Part shown: positions 9,173 to 17,009 of the stretch, piece after piece
Layout of the letters: every line of letters begins with the position of its first letter
Position numbering within the stretch: position 1 is the first letter of the stretch
DNA from: Piscinibacter gummiphilus
GTDB lineage: Bacteria; Pseudomonadota; Gammaproteobacteria; Burkholderiales; Burkholderiaceae_C
DNA length: 64,000 bases
NCBI RefSeq assembly: GCF_002116905.1
Contig: NZ_CP015118.1
Coordinates: 3,162,001 to 3,226,000 of the forward strand
Direction: 5' to 3'
Made by a program: the position numbers and the translations under genes
Notes under the pieces: model-generated
Database searches by the model: none
The model's input: only the letters and a program-made list of their open reading frames with translations
What the model was told of the DNA's origin: nothing

Positions 9173-9931
9173 TCAACGCGGGGCCAGCCGCACGGCCCCG
9201 TCCAGGCGGATCACCTCGCCGTTGAGCATGTCGTTCTCGATGATGTGGCGCACCAGTTTCGCGAAGTCGTCCGGGGTGCCCAGTCGGCTCGGGAACGGCA
9301 CCATCGCGGCCAGCGCGTCCTGCACCGCCTGCGGCATGCCCGACATCATCGGCGTGGCGAACAGGCCTGGTGCGATGGTCATGTTGCGGATGCCCACGCG
9401 GGCGAGGTCGCGCGCGATGGGCAAGGTCATGCCCACCACACCCGCCTTCGACGCGGCATAGGCCGCCTGGCCGATCTGCCCGTCGGTGGCGGCCACGCTC
9501 GCGGTGGAGATCAGCACGCCGCGTTCACCGGTGGCCAGCGGTTCGTTGGCCGACATGGCCTCGGCCGCGAGCCGGATCATGTTGAAGGTGCCGATCAGGT
9601 TGATGCGCACGGTGCGGTCGAAGAGCCCGAGCGGGTGGACGCCGTCCTTGCCCACCGTCTTGGCCGCGGGCGCGACGCCGGCGCAGTTGACGAGGCCGCG
9701 CAGCGTGCCGAGTTCGAGGGCGGCCGCCACGGTGTGTTCGGCGTCTTCCTCGTGCGTGACGTCGCAGTGCACGAACACGCCGCCCAGTTCGGTCGCGAGG
9801 GCCTGGCCGGCGGCGTCCTGGATGTCGGCGATCACGACCTTGCCGCCGTGGGCCGCGAGCAGGCGGGCCGTGCCCTCGCCGAGCCCCGAGGCCCCGCCGG
9901 TGACGATGAAGACGTGGGAGCGGATGTCCAT
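9173..9931 (-). CDS. Short-chain dehydrogenase, 3-hydroxyacyl-CoA dehydrogenase type
   Basis: Cytoplasmic NAD(P)-dependent oxidoreductase of the SDR family, 252 residues. It shows the N-terminal dinucleotide motif TGGASGLG (about residues 11-18), the NCAG structural motif, the catalytic serine in STASVAATDG and the YAASK active-site Tyr/Lys pair. The acidic residue after strand 2 (VIADIQD) favours NAD over NADP. The sequence pattern, including GLFATPMMSGMP and FPSRLGTPDDFAKLV, matches type II 3-hydroxyacyl-CoA dehydrogenases (HSD17B10-like), which act in fatty-acid or branched-chain degradation. It stands alone, converging on the TonB receptor gene and separated from adk by a terminator. The exact substrate is inferred from family resemblance. 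Confidence 0.85.
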   Translation of the reverse strand: MDIRSHVFIVTGGASGLGEGTARLLAAHGGKVVIADIQDAAGQALATELGGVFVHCDVTHEEDAEHTVAAALELGTLRGLVNCAGVAPAAKTVGKDGVHPLGLFDRTVRINLIGTFNMIRLAAEAMSANEPLATGERGVLISTASVAATDGQIGQAAYAASKAGVVGMTLPIARDLARVGIRNMTIAPGLFATPMMSGMPQAVQDALAAMVPFPSRLGTPDDFAKLVRHIIENDMLNGEVIRLDGAVRLAPR

Positions 9932-9954
9932 GGGCCGTGTCCTTCCTCGAAACG

Positions 9955-9980
9955 AAAAAGGCCGCTCAGCGAGCGGCCTT
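9955..9980 (-). terminator. Rho-independent terminator downstream of adk
   Basis: A perfect 10-bp stem (AAGGCCGCTC / GAGCGGCCTT, 9958-9967 and 9971-9980) with a 3-base loop, followed on the minus strand by a T tract (5 T, 9955-9959, partly overlapping the stem). It lies 20 bases past the adk stop in the minus direction. Confidence 0.88.
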
Positions 9981-10000
9981 CGGTGCGGTGCCGGTGGCGG

Positions 10001-10654
10001 TCAGGCGAGCGCCGCGAGCGCCCGCGAGGTGATTTCCTCGACCGTGCCGGTGCCCGAGATCTTGCGGTACTTCGGGGCGTTGGCGTCGCCGGTGGCGGAC
10101 CACGACGAGTAGTAGTCGACGAGCGGGCGCGTCTGGCTCTGGTAGACGTCGAGGCGCTTGCGCACGGTCTCTTCCTTGTCGTCGTCGCGCTGGATCAGGT
10201 CTTCGCCGGTGGCGTCGTCCTTGCCCGCGACCTTCGGCGGGTTGAACTTGACGTGGTACGTGCGGCCCGAGGCCACGTGCACGCGGCGGCCGCTCATGCG
10301 TTCGATGATGGCCGAGTCGGGGACGTCGATCTCGAGCACGAGGTCGAGCTTGACGCCCGCTTCCTTCATGGCGTCGGCCTGCGGGATGGTGCGCGGGAAG
10401 CCGTCGAACAGGAAGCCGTTGGCGCAGTCGGACTGGGTGATGCGTTCCTTGACGAGGCCGATGATGATGTCGTCGCTCACGAGACCGCCCGCATCCATCA
10501 CCTTCTTCGCGGCGACGCCCAGCGGCGTGCCGGCCTTGACGGCCGCGCGCAGCATGTCGCCCGTGGAGATTTGCGGAATGCCGAACTTCTGGCAGATGAA
10601 TGCCGCTTGCGTGCCCTTTCCGGCGCCTGGTGCGCCCAGCAGGATCAGTCTCAT
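10001..10654 (-). CDS. adk: Adenylate kinase
   Basis: Cytoplasmic enzyme interconverting ATP + AMP and 2 ADP, 217 residues, the usual length for the long-LID form. The N-terminus MRLILLGAPGAGKGTQ carries the P-loop. DGFPRTIPQA, the AMP-binding ISTGDMLR and the LID region (GRRVHVASGRTYHVKFNPP) are all present. The LID has no zinc-binding cysteines, as in other Gram-negative enzymes. The frame is open further upstream, but the ATG at 10654 matches the family N-terminus. It is followed by a strong terminator and lies 156 bases downstream of kdsB, so it probably has its own promoter. Confidence 0.97.
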   Translation of the reverse strand: MRLILLGAPGAGKGTQAAFICQKFGIPQISTGDMLRAAVKAGTPLGVAAKKVMDAGGLVSDDIIIGLVKERITQSDCANGFLFDGFPRTIPQADAMKEAGVKLDLVLEIDVPDSAIIERMSGRRVHVASGRTYHVKFNPPKVAGKDDATGEDLIQRDDDKEETVRKRLDVYQSQTRPLVDYYSSWSATGDANAPKYRKISGTGTVEEITSRALAALA

Positions 10655-10744
10655 GGGGAAATACCTCGGTTTTTTTGGAAAATCTTTGGCCGCGACGACC
10701 CGGCGAGCGGCGTGCGGCGATGGGGTCGAGAATAGCATGCGCAC

Positions 10745-10773
10745 CGGGCGCGCCTCCCTGGAGGATGCCCGGG
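10745..10773 (-). terminator. Hairpin downstream of kdsB, possible weak terminator
   Basis: A nested hairpin: outer stem CCGGGC/GCCCGG, inner stem CCTC/GAGG. It lies 38 bases beyond the kdsB stop in the minus direction. There is no T tract, so it may be an mRNA-end stabiliser or a weak terminator between the kdsB operon and adk. Confidence 0.35.
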
Positions 10774-10810
10774 GTGACGCTTCGATGAAACGCGGGCCGT
10801 CAGCGCGCGG

Positions 10811-11563
10811 TCAGCCGAGCAGGGCACGCACGCGCGCGAGGTCTTCCGGCGTGTCGACACCGGGCCCCGGCCGGTCGGCCGTGACGTGCACCGCGATGCG
10901 TTCGCCGTGCCACAGCACCCGCAGCTGCTCAAGCGATTCGACGGCCTCGAGGGGGCTGGCCGCCAGTGTGGGGAAGCGGCGCAGGAAGCCCGCCTGGTAG
11001 GCGTACAGGCCGATGTGCCGCAGCGGTGCCGGCGAGGGCAGGGCGGTGACACCGTTCGCGAAGCCGTCGCGCCACCACGGGATGGGCGCCCGCGAGAAGT
11101 ACAGCGCGCGGCCCGCGGCGTCGAGCACCACCTTCACGACGTTCGGATTGCGGAACTCGTCGACCGCGTCGATGGGGTGGGCGGCCGTGCTCATCACGCA
11201 CTCGGGACGGTGCACCAGTTCGGCCGCACAGGCATCGATCAGCGCGGGGTCGATCAGCGGCTCGTCGCCCTGCACGTTGACGACGAGGTCGGTGCCGTCG
11301 AGGCCCAGCTGCTCGCAGGCTTCGGCGAGGCGGTCGCTGCCGGTGGCGTGGTCGGCGCGCGTGAGCACGCTCGTGACGCCGTGGGCGCTGCAGGCCGCGG
11401 TGATCTCGGCGTCGTCCGCGGCGACCACCACGCGGGCGGCGCCAGACAGCGCGGCGCGCTGCGCGACGCGCACGATCATCGGCACGCCGGCGAGGTCGGC
11501 CAACGGTTTGCGAGGCAGGCGCGTGGACTGCAGCCGTGCGGGCACGAGGACGGTGAAGGTCAC
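10811..11563 (-). CDS. kdsB: 3-deoxy-manno-octulosonate cytidylyltransferase (CMP-Kdo synthetase)
   Basis: Activates Kdo with CTP to give CMP-Kdo for transfer onto lipid A during LPS synthesis in the cytoplasm; 250 residues. The N-terminus TFTVLVPARLQSTRLPRKPL is the nucleotide-binding signature of the family. LVVNVQGDEPLIDP carries metal-binding acidic residues, and YFSRAPIPW and HIGLYAYQ are conserved. The start is a GTG (11561-11563) overlapping the TGA of the upstream Trm112 gene as GTGA, so translation is coupled. It is the last gene of the exbB-exbD-lpxK-Trm112-kdsB block. Confidence 0.96.
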   Translation of the reverse strand: MTFTVLVPARLQSTRLPRKPLADLAGVPMIVRVAQRAALSGAARVVVAADDAEITAACSAHGVTSVLTRADHATGSDRLAEACEQLGLDGTDLVVNVQGDEPLIDPALIDACAAELVHRPECVMSTAAHPIDAVDEFRNPNVVKVVLDAAGRALYFSRAPIPWWRDGFANGVTALPSPAPLRHIGLYAYQAGFLRRFPTLAASPLEAVESLEQLRVLWHGERIAVHVTADRPGPGVDTPEDLARVRALLG

Positions 11564-11760
11564 GCCGGCGCTCCCGCCGGGGCCGCGTCGAGTGAGCGGG
11601 CCTCGGCTTCGAGCATCAGCGGGATGCCGTCACGCACCGGGAAGGCGAGCCGGTCGGCGTTGCACACGAGTTCCTGCCGTTCGTCGGCGGGCGGGCGGCG
11701 GTGTTCCAGCGGGCCCTTGCAGATCGGGCACACCAGCAGGTCGAGCAGTCGGGTGTCCAT
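11560..11760 (-). CDS. Trm112 family small protein
   Basis: A 66-residue protein beginning MDTRLLDLLVCPICKGPL, the signature of Trm112/YcaR-type proteins. CPIC provides a zinc-ribbon-like cysteine pair; the second half has a cysteine only in ELVCNAD, so the site may be incomplete. Members next to lpxK and kdsB in proteobacteria have no defined enzymatic role and are thought to be small partner proteins. It lies 17 bases downstream of lpxK and overlaps kdsB by 4 bases. The ATG at 11760 was chosen over an upstream extension because it matches the family start exactly. Confidence 0.9.
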   Translation of the reverse strand: MDTRLLDLLVCPICKGPLEHRRPPADERQELVCNADRLAFPVRDGIPLMLEAEARSLDAAPAGAPA

Positions 11761-11777
11761 CGGGAGACTCCAGTTCG

Positions 11778-12818
11778 TCAAATCGGGTTCAGGCGTGCGG
11801 CCGCGGGGGGCAGCAGGCGCAGGAACTCGGCCTCGAAGGCGGGGCCGAGCGCAAAGTCTAGCGTGGCGACCCACACGCGGGTGCCGTGGGAGGCCTCGGG
11901 ACGCAGCTTGACGGCGTCCTTTTCGGTGACGACGACGTCGGGTGTGCCCGCGGGCCAGGGCACCGTGGCGAAGTCGTGGTGGTCGGGCAGGGGCAGTTCG
12001 GTGACGGTGAGCCCGGTGTCACGCAGCATGCCGAAGAAGCGTTCGGGTCGCGCGACGCCCGCCGCTGCGAGCACGGGGCGGTTGCGCAGCGCGTGGAGCG
12101 CGTCGAGGTTCGCGGGCTCGCCGCGCCACCAGGCGGCCAGCTCGACCACGCCCGCGAGACCGCGGCGGGCCACGTGGCCGGGCCAGGGCGTGGACGGCGC
12201 GGAGGCGTTGTAGACCACCACGCTGCGTGGTGGCACGGCCGTGGTGACGGGTTCTCGCAGCGGGCCGGCCGGCAGCAGCCAGCCGTTGCCGGCGCCCCGT
12301 TCGTCGAACACGATGACCTGGGCATCGCGCCCGAGGCGCAGGTGCTGGAGGCCGTCGTCGCTCAAGATCACGTCCACCTCGGGATGACGTGACAGCAGCG
12401 TTTCACCCGCGGCGATGCGGTCGCGGCCCACGGCGACCGGTGCGCGCGAGCGCAGGCGCAGCAGCAGGGGTTCGTCGCCCGCGGTGGCGGCGGCATCACC
12501 CGGTTCCACCATCACCACCGCATCGCCCTCGCGGCCGAAGCCGCGCGAGACGATGCCGGGCGTGCGGCCATGGTGGCGCAGCAGCTCGACGAGCGCGAGG
12601 GTGGTGGGGGTCTTGCCGGCGCCGCCGACGATCAGGTTGCCGACCACGACCACCGGCACGGGCAGGTGACCGGTGGCCTTGAGGCCGGCGCGGAAGAGCA
12701 AACGGCGCAGCGCCGCGACGGCGCCGAACAGCAGCGACACCGGCCAGAGCACGATGGCCAGCGGGCCACGGCGCAACCACGCGGCCTGAAGCCGCGTGGC
12801 GAAGGTCGGTGAGCTCAT
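11778..12818 (-). CDS. lpxK: Tetraacyldisaccharide 4'-kinase
   Basis: Inner-membrane-associated kinase that adds the 4'-phosphate to the lipid A precursor; 346 residues, the usual length. It has an N-terminal hydrophobic segment (GPLAIVLWPVSLLFGAVAAL), a Walker A region NLIVGGAGKTPTTLALVELL, and the downstream conserved DDGLQHLRLGRD motif. HHDFATVPW and VVTEKDAVKL near the C-terminus are also typical. It starts 10 bases after exbD and precedes the Trm112 gene by 17 bases. The proximity to ExbB/ExbD-like proteins is common in beta- and gammaproteobacteria. Confidence 0.96.
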   Translation of the reverse strand: MSSPTFATRLQAAWLRRGPLAIVLWPVSLLFGAVAALRRLLFRAGLKATGHLPVPVVVVGNLIVGGAGKTPTTLALVELLRHHGRTPGIVSRGFGREGDAVVMVEPGDAAATAGDEPLLLRLRSRAPVAVGRDRIAAGETLLSRHPEVDVILSDDGLQHLRLGRDAQVIVFDERGAGNGWLLPAGPLREPVTTAVPPRSVVVYNASAPSTPWPGHVARRGLAGVVELAAWWRGEPANLDALHALRNRPVLAAAGVARPERFFGMLRDTGLTVTELPLPDHHDFATVPWPAGTPDVVVTEKDAVKLRPEASHGTRVWVATLDFALGPAFEAEFLRLLPPAAARLNPI

Positions 12819-12828
12819 TTGGGCGGGA

Positions 12829-13254
12829 TCAGTTCGCCTGGCTGCCCTGGGCGGCGAACGTGAGCTTCGGCAGCCCGGCGCGGCGAGCGGCGTCCATCAC
12901 GACGATCACGGTCTGGTGCGCCGCGGCGGCGTCGGCCGACACGATCAGCTGGGTGTCCTTGTTGCCTTCGGACGCCGCGGTCAGTTCGGCCGCGAGCGAC
13001 TCGACGGAGCGGCCCGTGACCGGCCGTCCGTTGATGGCGTAGCGCCCGTCGTTGGACACCGCGACGATCACCTCGCGCGGGTTGTCGCGCGGGCGGTCGG
13101 CATCGGCCACCGGCAGCGTCACCTGCAACTCGGTGAACTTCGAGTAGGTGGTGGAGAGCATCAGGAAGATCAGCACCACCAGCAGCACGTCGATGAACGG
13201 GATCAGGTTGATCTCGGGTTCCTCGGGGTGGTGCTTGCGAAACCTCATGGCCAT
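12829..13254 (-). CDS. exbD: Biopolymer transport protein ExbD/TolR
   Basis: Small inner-membrane protein, 141 residues, with one transmembrane helix (about residues 17-38). It carries the conserved channel aspartate in NLIPFIDVLLVVLIFLMLST and a periplasmic C-terminal domain. With ExbB it forms the proton channel that energises TonB (or a TolQR-like partner). It lies 19 bases downstream of exbB and 10 bases upstream of lpxK. Two TonB-dependent receptors in this window would be natural clients, although no tonB gene is seen here. Confidence 0.93.
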   Translation of the reverse strand: MAMRFRKHHPEEPEINLIPFIDVLLVVLIFLMLSTTYSKFTELQVTLPVADADRPRDNPREVIVAVSNDGRYAINGRPVTGRSVESLAAELTAASEGNKDTQLIVSADAAAAHQTVIVVMDAARRAGLPKLTFAAQGSQAN

Positions 13255-13273
13255 GTCTCGTTGCTTCCCGTGC

Positions 13274-13921
13274 TCAGCCCGCGTTGGTCGGGACGGGCTT
13301 CTTCACCGAGAAGCGCATCAGGTGCGGCACCATGCGTTCGGAGGCCTGTTCCATCTCGAGCGTGTAGGCGTCGATCTGGCCGCGGAAGTAGCGGTAGAAC
13401 ATCAGCGACGGGATCGCGACGATCAGGCCGAAGGCGGTGTTGTAGAGCGCGATGGAGATGCCGTGCGCGAGCATGGCCGGGTTCGTGCCGCCGCTCGGGG
13501 CCTGGGAACCGAAGATCTCGATCATGCCGATCACGGTGCCCAGCAGGCCCAGCAGCGGGGCGGCCGAGGCGATGGTCCCGAGCGTGTTCATGAACCGCTC
13601 CATCTTGTGGACGGCGGCACGGCCGGCGTTCTCGAACGTGTTGCGCAGCACTTCCTCGGTGATGCGCGGGTCGGCGATCACGACACGCAGGCCCTGGGCC
13701 AGCACGTTGCCGAGGATGGAGTTGTCAGCCAGCTTGTTCACCACGTCGGCGGCCGGCAGGTGGGCGCGCGTGACCGAGACCACTTCCTCGAGCAGCTTCG
13801 CGGGCGCGACGCGGGCGGCGCGCAGGCTCGAGAGGCGTTCGATGATGAGCGTCAGGGCGACGATGGAGCAGAGAATCAAGGGCCAAATCGGCCAGCCAGC
13901 GGCTTGTATGATCGAAAACAA
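13274..13921 (-). CDS. exbB: MotA/TolQ/ExbB proton-channel protein, TTG start
   Basis: Polytopic inner-membrane subunit of the ExbB-ExbD proton channel, 215 residues with three predicted helices. The first starts at IIQAAGWPIWPLILCSIVAL; the long central cytoplasmic loop is followed by NTLGTIASAAPLLGLLGTVI and a third helix near IALYNTAFGLIVAIPSLMFY. No ATG fits the family N-terminus. The only sensible start is TTG at 13921, preceded by AGAGGA with 5 bases of spacing, giving L/M-FSIIQAAGWP as in relatives. It is the first gene of the LPS-linked block and is divergent from xseA. Confidence 0.9.
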   Translation of the reverse strand: MFSIIQAAGWPIWPLILCSIVALTLIIERLSSLRAARVAPAKLLEEVVSVTRAHLPAADVVNKLADNSILGNVLAQGLRVVIADPRITEEVLRNTFENAGRAAVHKMERFMNTLGTIASAAPLLGLLGTVIGMIEIFGSQAPSGGTNPAMLAHGISIALYNTAFGLIVAIPSLMFYRYFRGQIDAYTLEMEQASERMVPHLMRFSVKKPVPTNAG

Positions 13922-14312
13922 TCCGGTCCTCTTTGCAGTTTTTCTCGCGTGCGATGGGGGCCCGGTGAGCCCGGGCGGAGACGCGCGATTATGGCCTGAA
14001 GGAACACGAAGTTCGCACCCTTGTGCAACGCTTCGTAGTTGCCATCCGGGTATGCCCGCAATCCGGTGACGGCAGTTCTCCGAAAGGTCCACCGCAACTG
14101 TGGATAACTTTGTGGGCAACCGGGCTGGGAAGTGCCGGAAGCCGCGAAAAATCAGGGCCTTCATCAGATTGCTCAAAGTTTAGGCATGAAATTCTTGTTG
14201 AAAATCAAGCACTTGCACGATCGTGAAAGCACCGTGACGGTCTCCGCGTCCTGCCGACGCGCATCGGCTGGGCTTGTGGAGTTCTCGGCCCGCGCCAACG
14301 CTGGTTTTCCCC
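13922..14312. other. Divergent intergenic region between exbB and xseA
   Basis: This 391-bp stretch holds no convincing gene. It must contain the promoters for exbB (minus) and xseA (plus). It is less GC-rich than the flanks around 14140-14220. The only discrete element recognised is a consensus DnaA box at 14099-14107. Confidence 0.6.
14099..14107 (-). other. Isolated consensus DnaA box
   Basis: TGTGGATAA on the plus strand is the exact complement of the consensus TTATCCACA. It is followed by CTTTGTGGG. No cluster of further boxes is visible, so this is not read as an origin. It could be a DnaA-responsive site near the exbB or xseA promoters, or chance. Confidence 0.4.
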
Positions 14313-15677
14313 ATGATTGACGCCGCGGAGCCGCGTCGCGAGCGGATGGTGTGGGGTGTGGCCGCGCTGGTGCATGCCGTGGCGGACACGCTCGCCGCGC
14401 GCTACGCGTCGTGCACGGTGCGGGGCGAGCTGTCGGGCTTCACTAAGGCCGGCAGCGGCCACTGCTACCTGAGCCTGAAGGACGCCGACGGGGGCAACGC
14501 GCTGCTGCGCTGCGCGATGTTCCGTCGCACGGCGGCGATGCTCGACTTCGTGCCGCGCGACGGGCAGCTCGTCGAGGTGCGCGGCCGGGTCGCGGTGTAC
14601 GAGCCGCGCGGCGACCTGCAGTTCGTCGTGGAGGCCATGCGGCCGGCCGGGGCCGGCGCGCTGTTCGAGCAGTTCCTGCGGCTGAAGGCACGGCTGGAGG
14701 CCGAGGGGCTCTTCGACGACGAGCTCAAGCGGGCGCTGCCGCCGTACCCTCGGTCGGTGGGCGTGGTCACGTCGCTGGGCGCGGCCGCGCTGCACGACGT
14801 GCTCACCGCGCTGCGCCGCCGTGCGCCCCATGTGTCGGTGGTGCTGTACCCGAGCCTGGTGCAGGGCGCCGATGCGCCTCCGGCGCTCGTGGCCGCCATC
14901 GAGGAGGCGGGGCGGCGCGCCGAGGTCGACACGCTGATCGTGTGCCGGGGCGGCGGATCGCTCGAGGACCTGTGGGCCTTCAACGATGAACGGGTCGTGC
15001 GCGCCGTGGCGGCGTGCCCGCTGCCCGTGGTGTGCGGCGTGGGCCACGAGACCGACGTCACGCTGAGCGACCTCGCCGCCGACGTGCGCGCGCCCACGCC
15101 CACCGCGGCGGCCGAACTCGTCTCGCCCACGCGCGAGGGCGGGCTGGCCGTGCTGGCCACGCTCGCCGGGGTCATGTCGAACCGCGTGCACCAGGTGCTC
15201 GACACGCAGGCCCAGCGCCTCGACCGCGCGACGATGCGCCTGATGCGGCCGGCCGACGGCGTGCGGCGGCATGCGCAGCGCCTGACCCTGCTGGCGCAAC
15301 GCCTCGGCGCGTCCACGCGCCAGGTGGTGCGCGAGCAGGGGCAGCGCCACGACACGCTCGCCGCGCGGCTGCTGCGGGCCACCACCGTCGTGCACGCCCG
15401 CCAGCCGGCACGGCTGGACGCGCTCGCCGGACGCCTGTCGCGCGCGGTGGCGGTGTCGCGCGACACGCGCCAGGCCCGGCTGGCCGCGCTCGGTTCGCGC
15501 CTCGAAACACTCGATCCGAAGCGGGTGCTGTCGCGCGGGTACGCGTGGCTGGAGGATGCGCAGGGCCAGGCGGTCACCGCGGCGGCGAGCCTGTCGCCGG
15601 GCCAGTCGGTGCGGGCCGTGCTGGCCGACGGCGCGGTGGTCGCGGAGGTGCGGCAGGTGGACGTCGACCCGACCTAA
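14313..15677 (+). CDS. xseA: Exodeoxyribonuclease VII large subunit
   Basis: Cytoplasmic nuclease subunit that, with XseB, degrades single-stranded DNA into short oligonucleotides; 454 residues, close to E. coli XseA. It has an N-terminal OB-fold (VRGELSGFTKAGSGHCYLSLKD, then LVEVRGRVAVYEPRGDLQF) and the conserved central region VGVVTSLGAAALHDVLTALRRR. The catalytic segment RGGGSLEDLWAFNDERVVRA is followed by GVGHETDVTLSDLAADVRAPTPTAAAELV. A basic helical tail ends in DPKRVLSRGYAWL. The ATG at 14313 was chosen over an upstream ATG. xseB is not adjacent. Confidence 0.95.
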   Translation: MIDAAEPRRERMVWGVAALVHAVADTLAARYASCTVRGELSGFTKAGSGHCYLSLKDADGGNALLRCAMFRRTAAMLDFVPRDGQLVEVRGRVAVYEPRGDLQFVVEAMRPAGAGALFEQFLRLKARLEAEGLFDDELKRALPPYPRSVGVVTSLGAAALHDVLTALRRRAPHVSVVLYPSLVQGADAPPALVAAIEEAGRRAEVDTLIVCRGGGSLEDLWAFNDERVVRAVAACPLPVVCGVGHETDVTLSDLAADVRAPTPTAAAELVSPTREGGLAVLATLAGVMSNRVHQVLDTQAQRLDRATMRLMRPADGVRRHAQRLTLLAQRLGASTRQVVREQGQRHDTLAARLLRATTVVHARQPARLDALAGRLSRAVAVSRDTRQARLAALGSRLETLDPKRVLSRGYAWLEDAQGQAVTAAASLSPGQSVRAVLADGAVVAEVRQVDVDPT

Positions 15678-15688
15678 ACCCGGCCTCC

Positions 15689-15717
15689 CCGACAAGGGCG
15701 GATCCGCTGCCTACAAT
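15689..15717 (+). promoter_or_regulatory. Probable sigma-70 promoter of sodB
   Basis: CCGACA (15689-15694) and TACAAT (15712-15717) are spaced by 17 bases and lie about 40 bases before the sodB ATG. The -10 matches consensus at 5 of 6 positions and the -35 at 4 of 6. An AAGGA ribosome site follows 7 bases before the ATG. Confidence 0.55.
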
Positions 15718-15755
15718 CATCGGGTCAAACCCCCGAAACCCTGAAAGGAACAAGC

Positions 15756-16337
15756 ATGGAACACACCCTGCCGGCACTGCCGTATGCCCAGGACGCCCTG
15801 GCCCCGCACCTGAGCAAGGAAACGCTCGAGTACCACTACGGCAAGCACCACAACGCCTACGTGGTGAACCTGAACAACCTGCAGAAGGGCACGGAGTTCG
15901 AGAACCTGTCGCTCGAGGACATCATCAAGAAGTCCTCCGGTGGCATCTACAACAACGCCGCCCAGATCTGGAACCACACGTTCTTCTGGAACAGCATGAA
16001 GCCGAACGGCGGTGGCGAGCCCAAGGGCGCGCTGGCCGCGGCCATCGAAGCCAAGTTCGGCAGCTTCGCCGCCTTCAAGGAAGCCTTCACGAAGAGCGCC
16101 GTCGGCAACTTCGGTTCCGGCTGGACGTGGCTCGTGAAGAAGCCGGACGGCTCGGTGGACATCGTCAACACGGGCGCCGCCGGCACCCCGCTGACCACCG
16201 CCGACAAGGCGCTGCTGACCATCGACGTGTGGGAACACGCCTACTACATCGACTACCGCAACCTGCGCCCGAAGTTCGTCGAGACGTTCCTGACGTCCCT
16301 CGCCAACTGGGACTTCGCGGAAAAGAACTTCGCCTGA
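15756..16337 (+). CDS. sodB: Superoxide dismutase, iron type
   Basis: Cytoplasmic enzyme dismutating superoxide to oxygen and peroxide; 193 residues, the normal length. Metal ligands are visible: His in LEYHYGKHHNAYV, His in AAQIWNHTFFWN, and Asp/His in IDVWEHAYYIDY. The Gln in AAQIWNH and the NFGSGWTWL segment are characteristic of the iron-specific subgroup rather than the manganese one. It has its own promoter and an AAGGA ribosome site upstream and a strong terminator downstream, so it is monocistronic. Confidence 0.97.
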   Translation: MEHTLPALPYAQDALAPHLSKETLEYHYGKHHNAYVVNLNNLQKGTEFENLSLEDIIKKSSGGIYNNAAQIWNHTFFWNSMKPNGGGEPKGALAAAIEAKFGSFAAFKEAFTKSAVGNFGSGWTWLVKKPDGSVDIVNTGAAGTPLTTADKALLTIDVWEHAYYIDYRNLRPKFVETFLTSLANWDFAEKNFA

Positions 16338-16384
16338 ACGCCGGTCCCGCGGCCCAGGCCGCGGGACCCGTGACGCCGAATGGG

Positions 16385-16413
16385 AAAGGGCCGGTCGATG
16401 ACCGGCCCTTTTT
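16385..16413 (+). terminator. Terminator between sodB and the convergent DUF192 gene
   Basis: A perfect 9-bp stem (GGGCCGGTC / GACCGGCCC) with loop GAT, followed by TTTTT. The A residues upstream also give a short T run on the minus strand, so it may act in both directions. Confidence 0.88.
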
Positions 16414-16434
16414 CCCTTGTGGGGATGTGGCGCC

Positions 16435-16881
16435 TCAGCGCTTGAAGGGTTCGCCCGTCAGCTGCGACCCGGCCTTGATGCCCCGCTTGGCGAACCAGCC
16501 CTGGTTCATCTCGAGCACGAAGCGCACGGGCTTGGTCGAGCAGTGGGAGTCGAGCGTCTGCGGCTTCATGTCCTCGATGTTGACGACGGTGCCGTCGTCG
16601 GCGATGAACGCGGCCGACAGCGGCAGCAGCGTGTTCTTCATCCAGAAGCACTGCTGCGCGGCCACCGGGAACACGAACAGCATGCCGTCGTTGTGGGGCA
16701 TCGAGGGCCGGTGCATCAGTCCGATGGTGCGCTGCTCGTCCGTCTGGGCGACCTGCGCACGGATGTTGTGGATGCCCGCGCCGAGCTTGATCGCGGGCAG
16801 GTCCTGGGGGACCTGGGCGGAGGCGGCGCCGAGGGACAGCGCGGTGAGGAACAGACAGGCGAGGGTGCGGATCGGTTTCAT
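16435..16881 (-). CDS. DUF192 family secreted protein
   Basis: A 148-residue protein with a signal peptide (MKPIRTLACLFLTALSLGAASA, cleavage probably after ASA). The core carries the DUF192 features: IGLMHRPSMPHNDGMLFVFP, then CFWMKNTLLPLSAAFIADDGTVVNIEDM and the late FVLEMNQGWFAKRGIKAGSQ. Family members are small periplasmic or exported proteins of uncertain function. Some archaeal members have been crystallised without an assigned activity. It is convergent with sodB and divergent from icd, so it is transcribed alone. Confidence 0.85.
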   Translation of the reverse strand: MKPIRTLACLFLTALSLGAASAQVPQDLPAIKLGAGIHNIRAQVAQTDEQRTIGLMHRPSMPHNDGMLFVFPVAAQQCFWMKNTLLPLSAAFIADDGTVVNIEDMKPQTLDSHCSTKPVRFVLEMNQGWFAKRGIKAGSQLTGEPFKR

Positions 16882-16951
16882 CGGTGCGGGGGGCTGCGAT
16901 TGGGGCTGTGCGCGATTATGGGGCGTAGGCGCAGACGGGGCGGGGCTGGCA

Positions 16952-16957
16952 TAGAAT
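16952..16957 (+). promoter_or_regulatory. Candidate -10 element for icd
   Basis: TAGAAT lies 52 bases before the icd ATG in the otherwise GC-rich divergent region between DUF192 and icd. No convincing -35 accompanies it. AACCATC-free, GC-rich spacing follows to a GGAG ribosome site (CCGGAGCAATC) before the ATG. Confidence 0.35.
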
Positions 16958-17009
16958 CCGCGGTGGGCTTATCCAGCACCATCTTTCCATTGCATCGACC
17001 GGAGCAATC

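Noticed and set aside
14099..14107. A replication origin at the DnaA box
   Set aside because: Only one consensus box, no AT-rich unwinding element with further boxes, and no dnaA, dnaN or gyrB neighbour.
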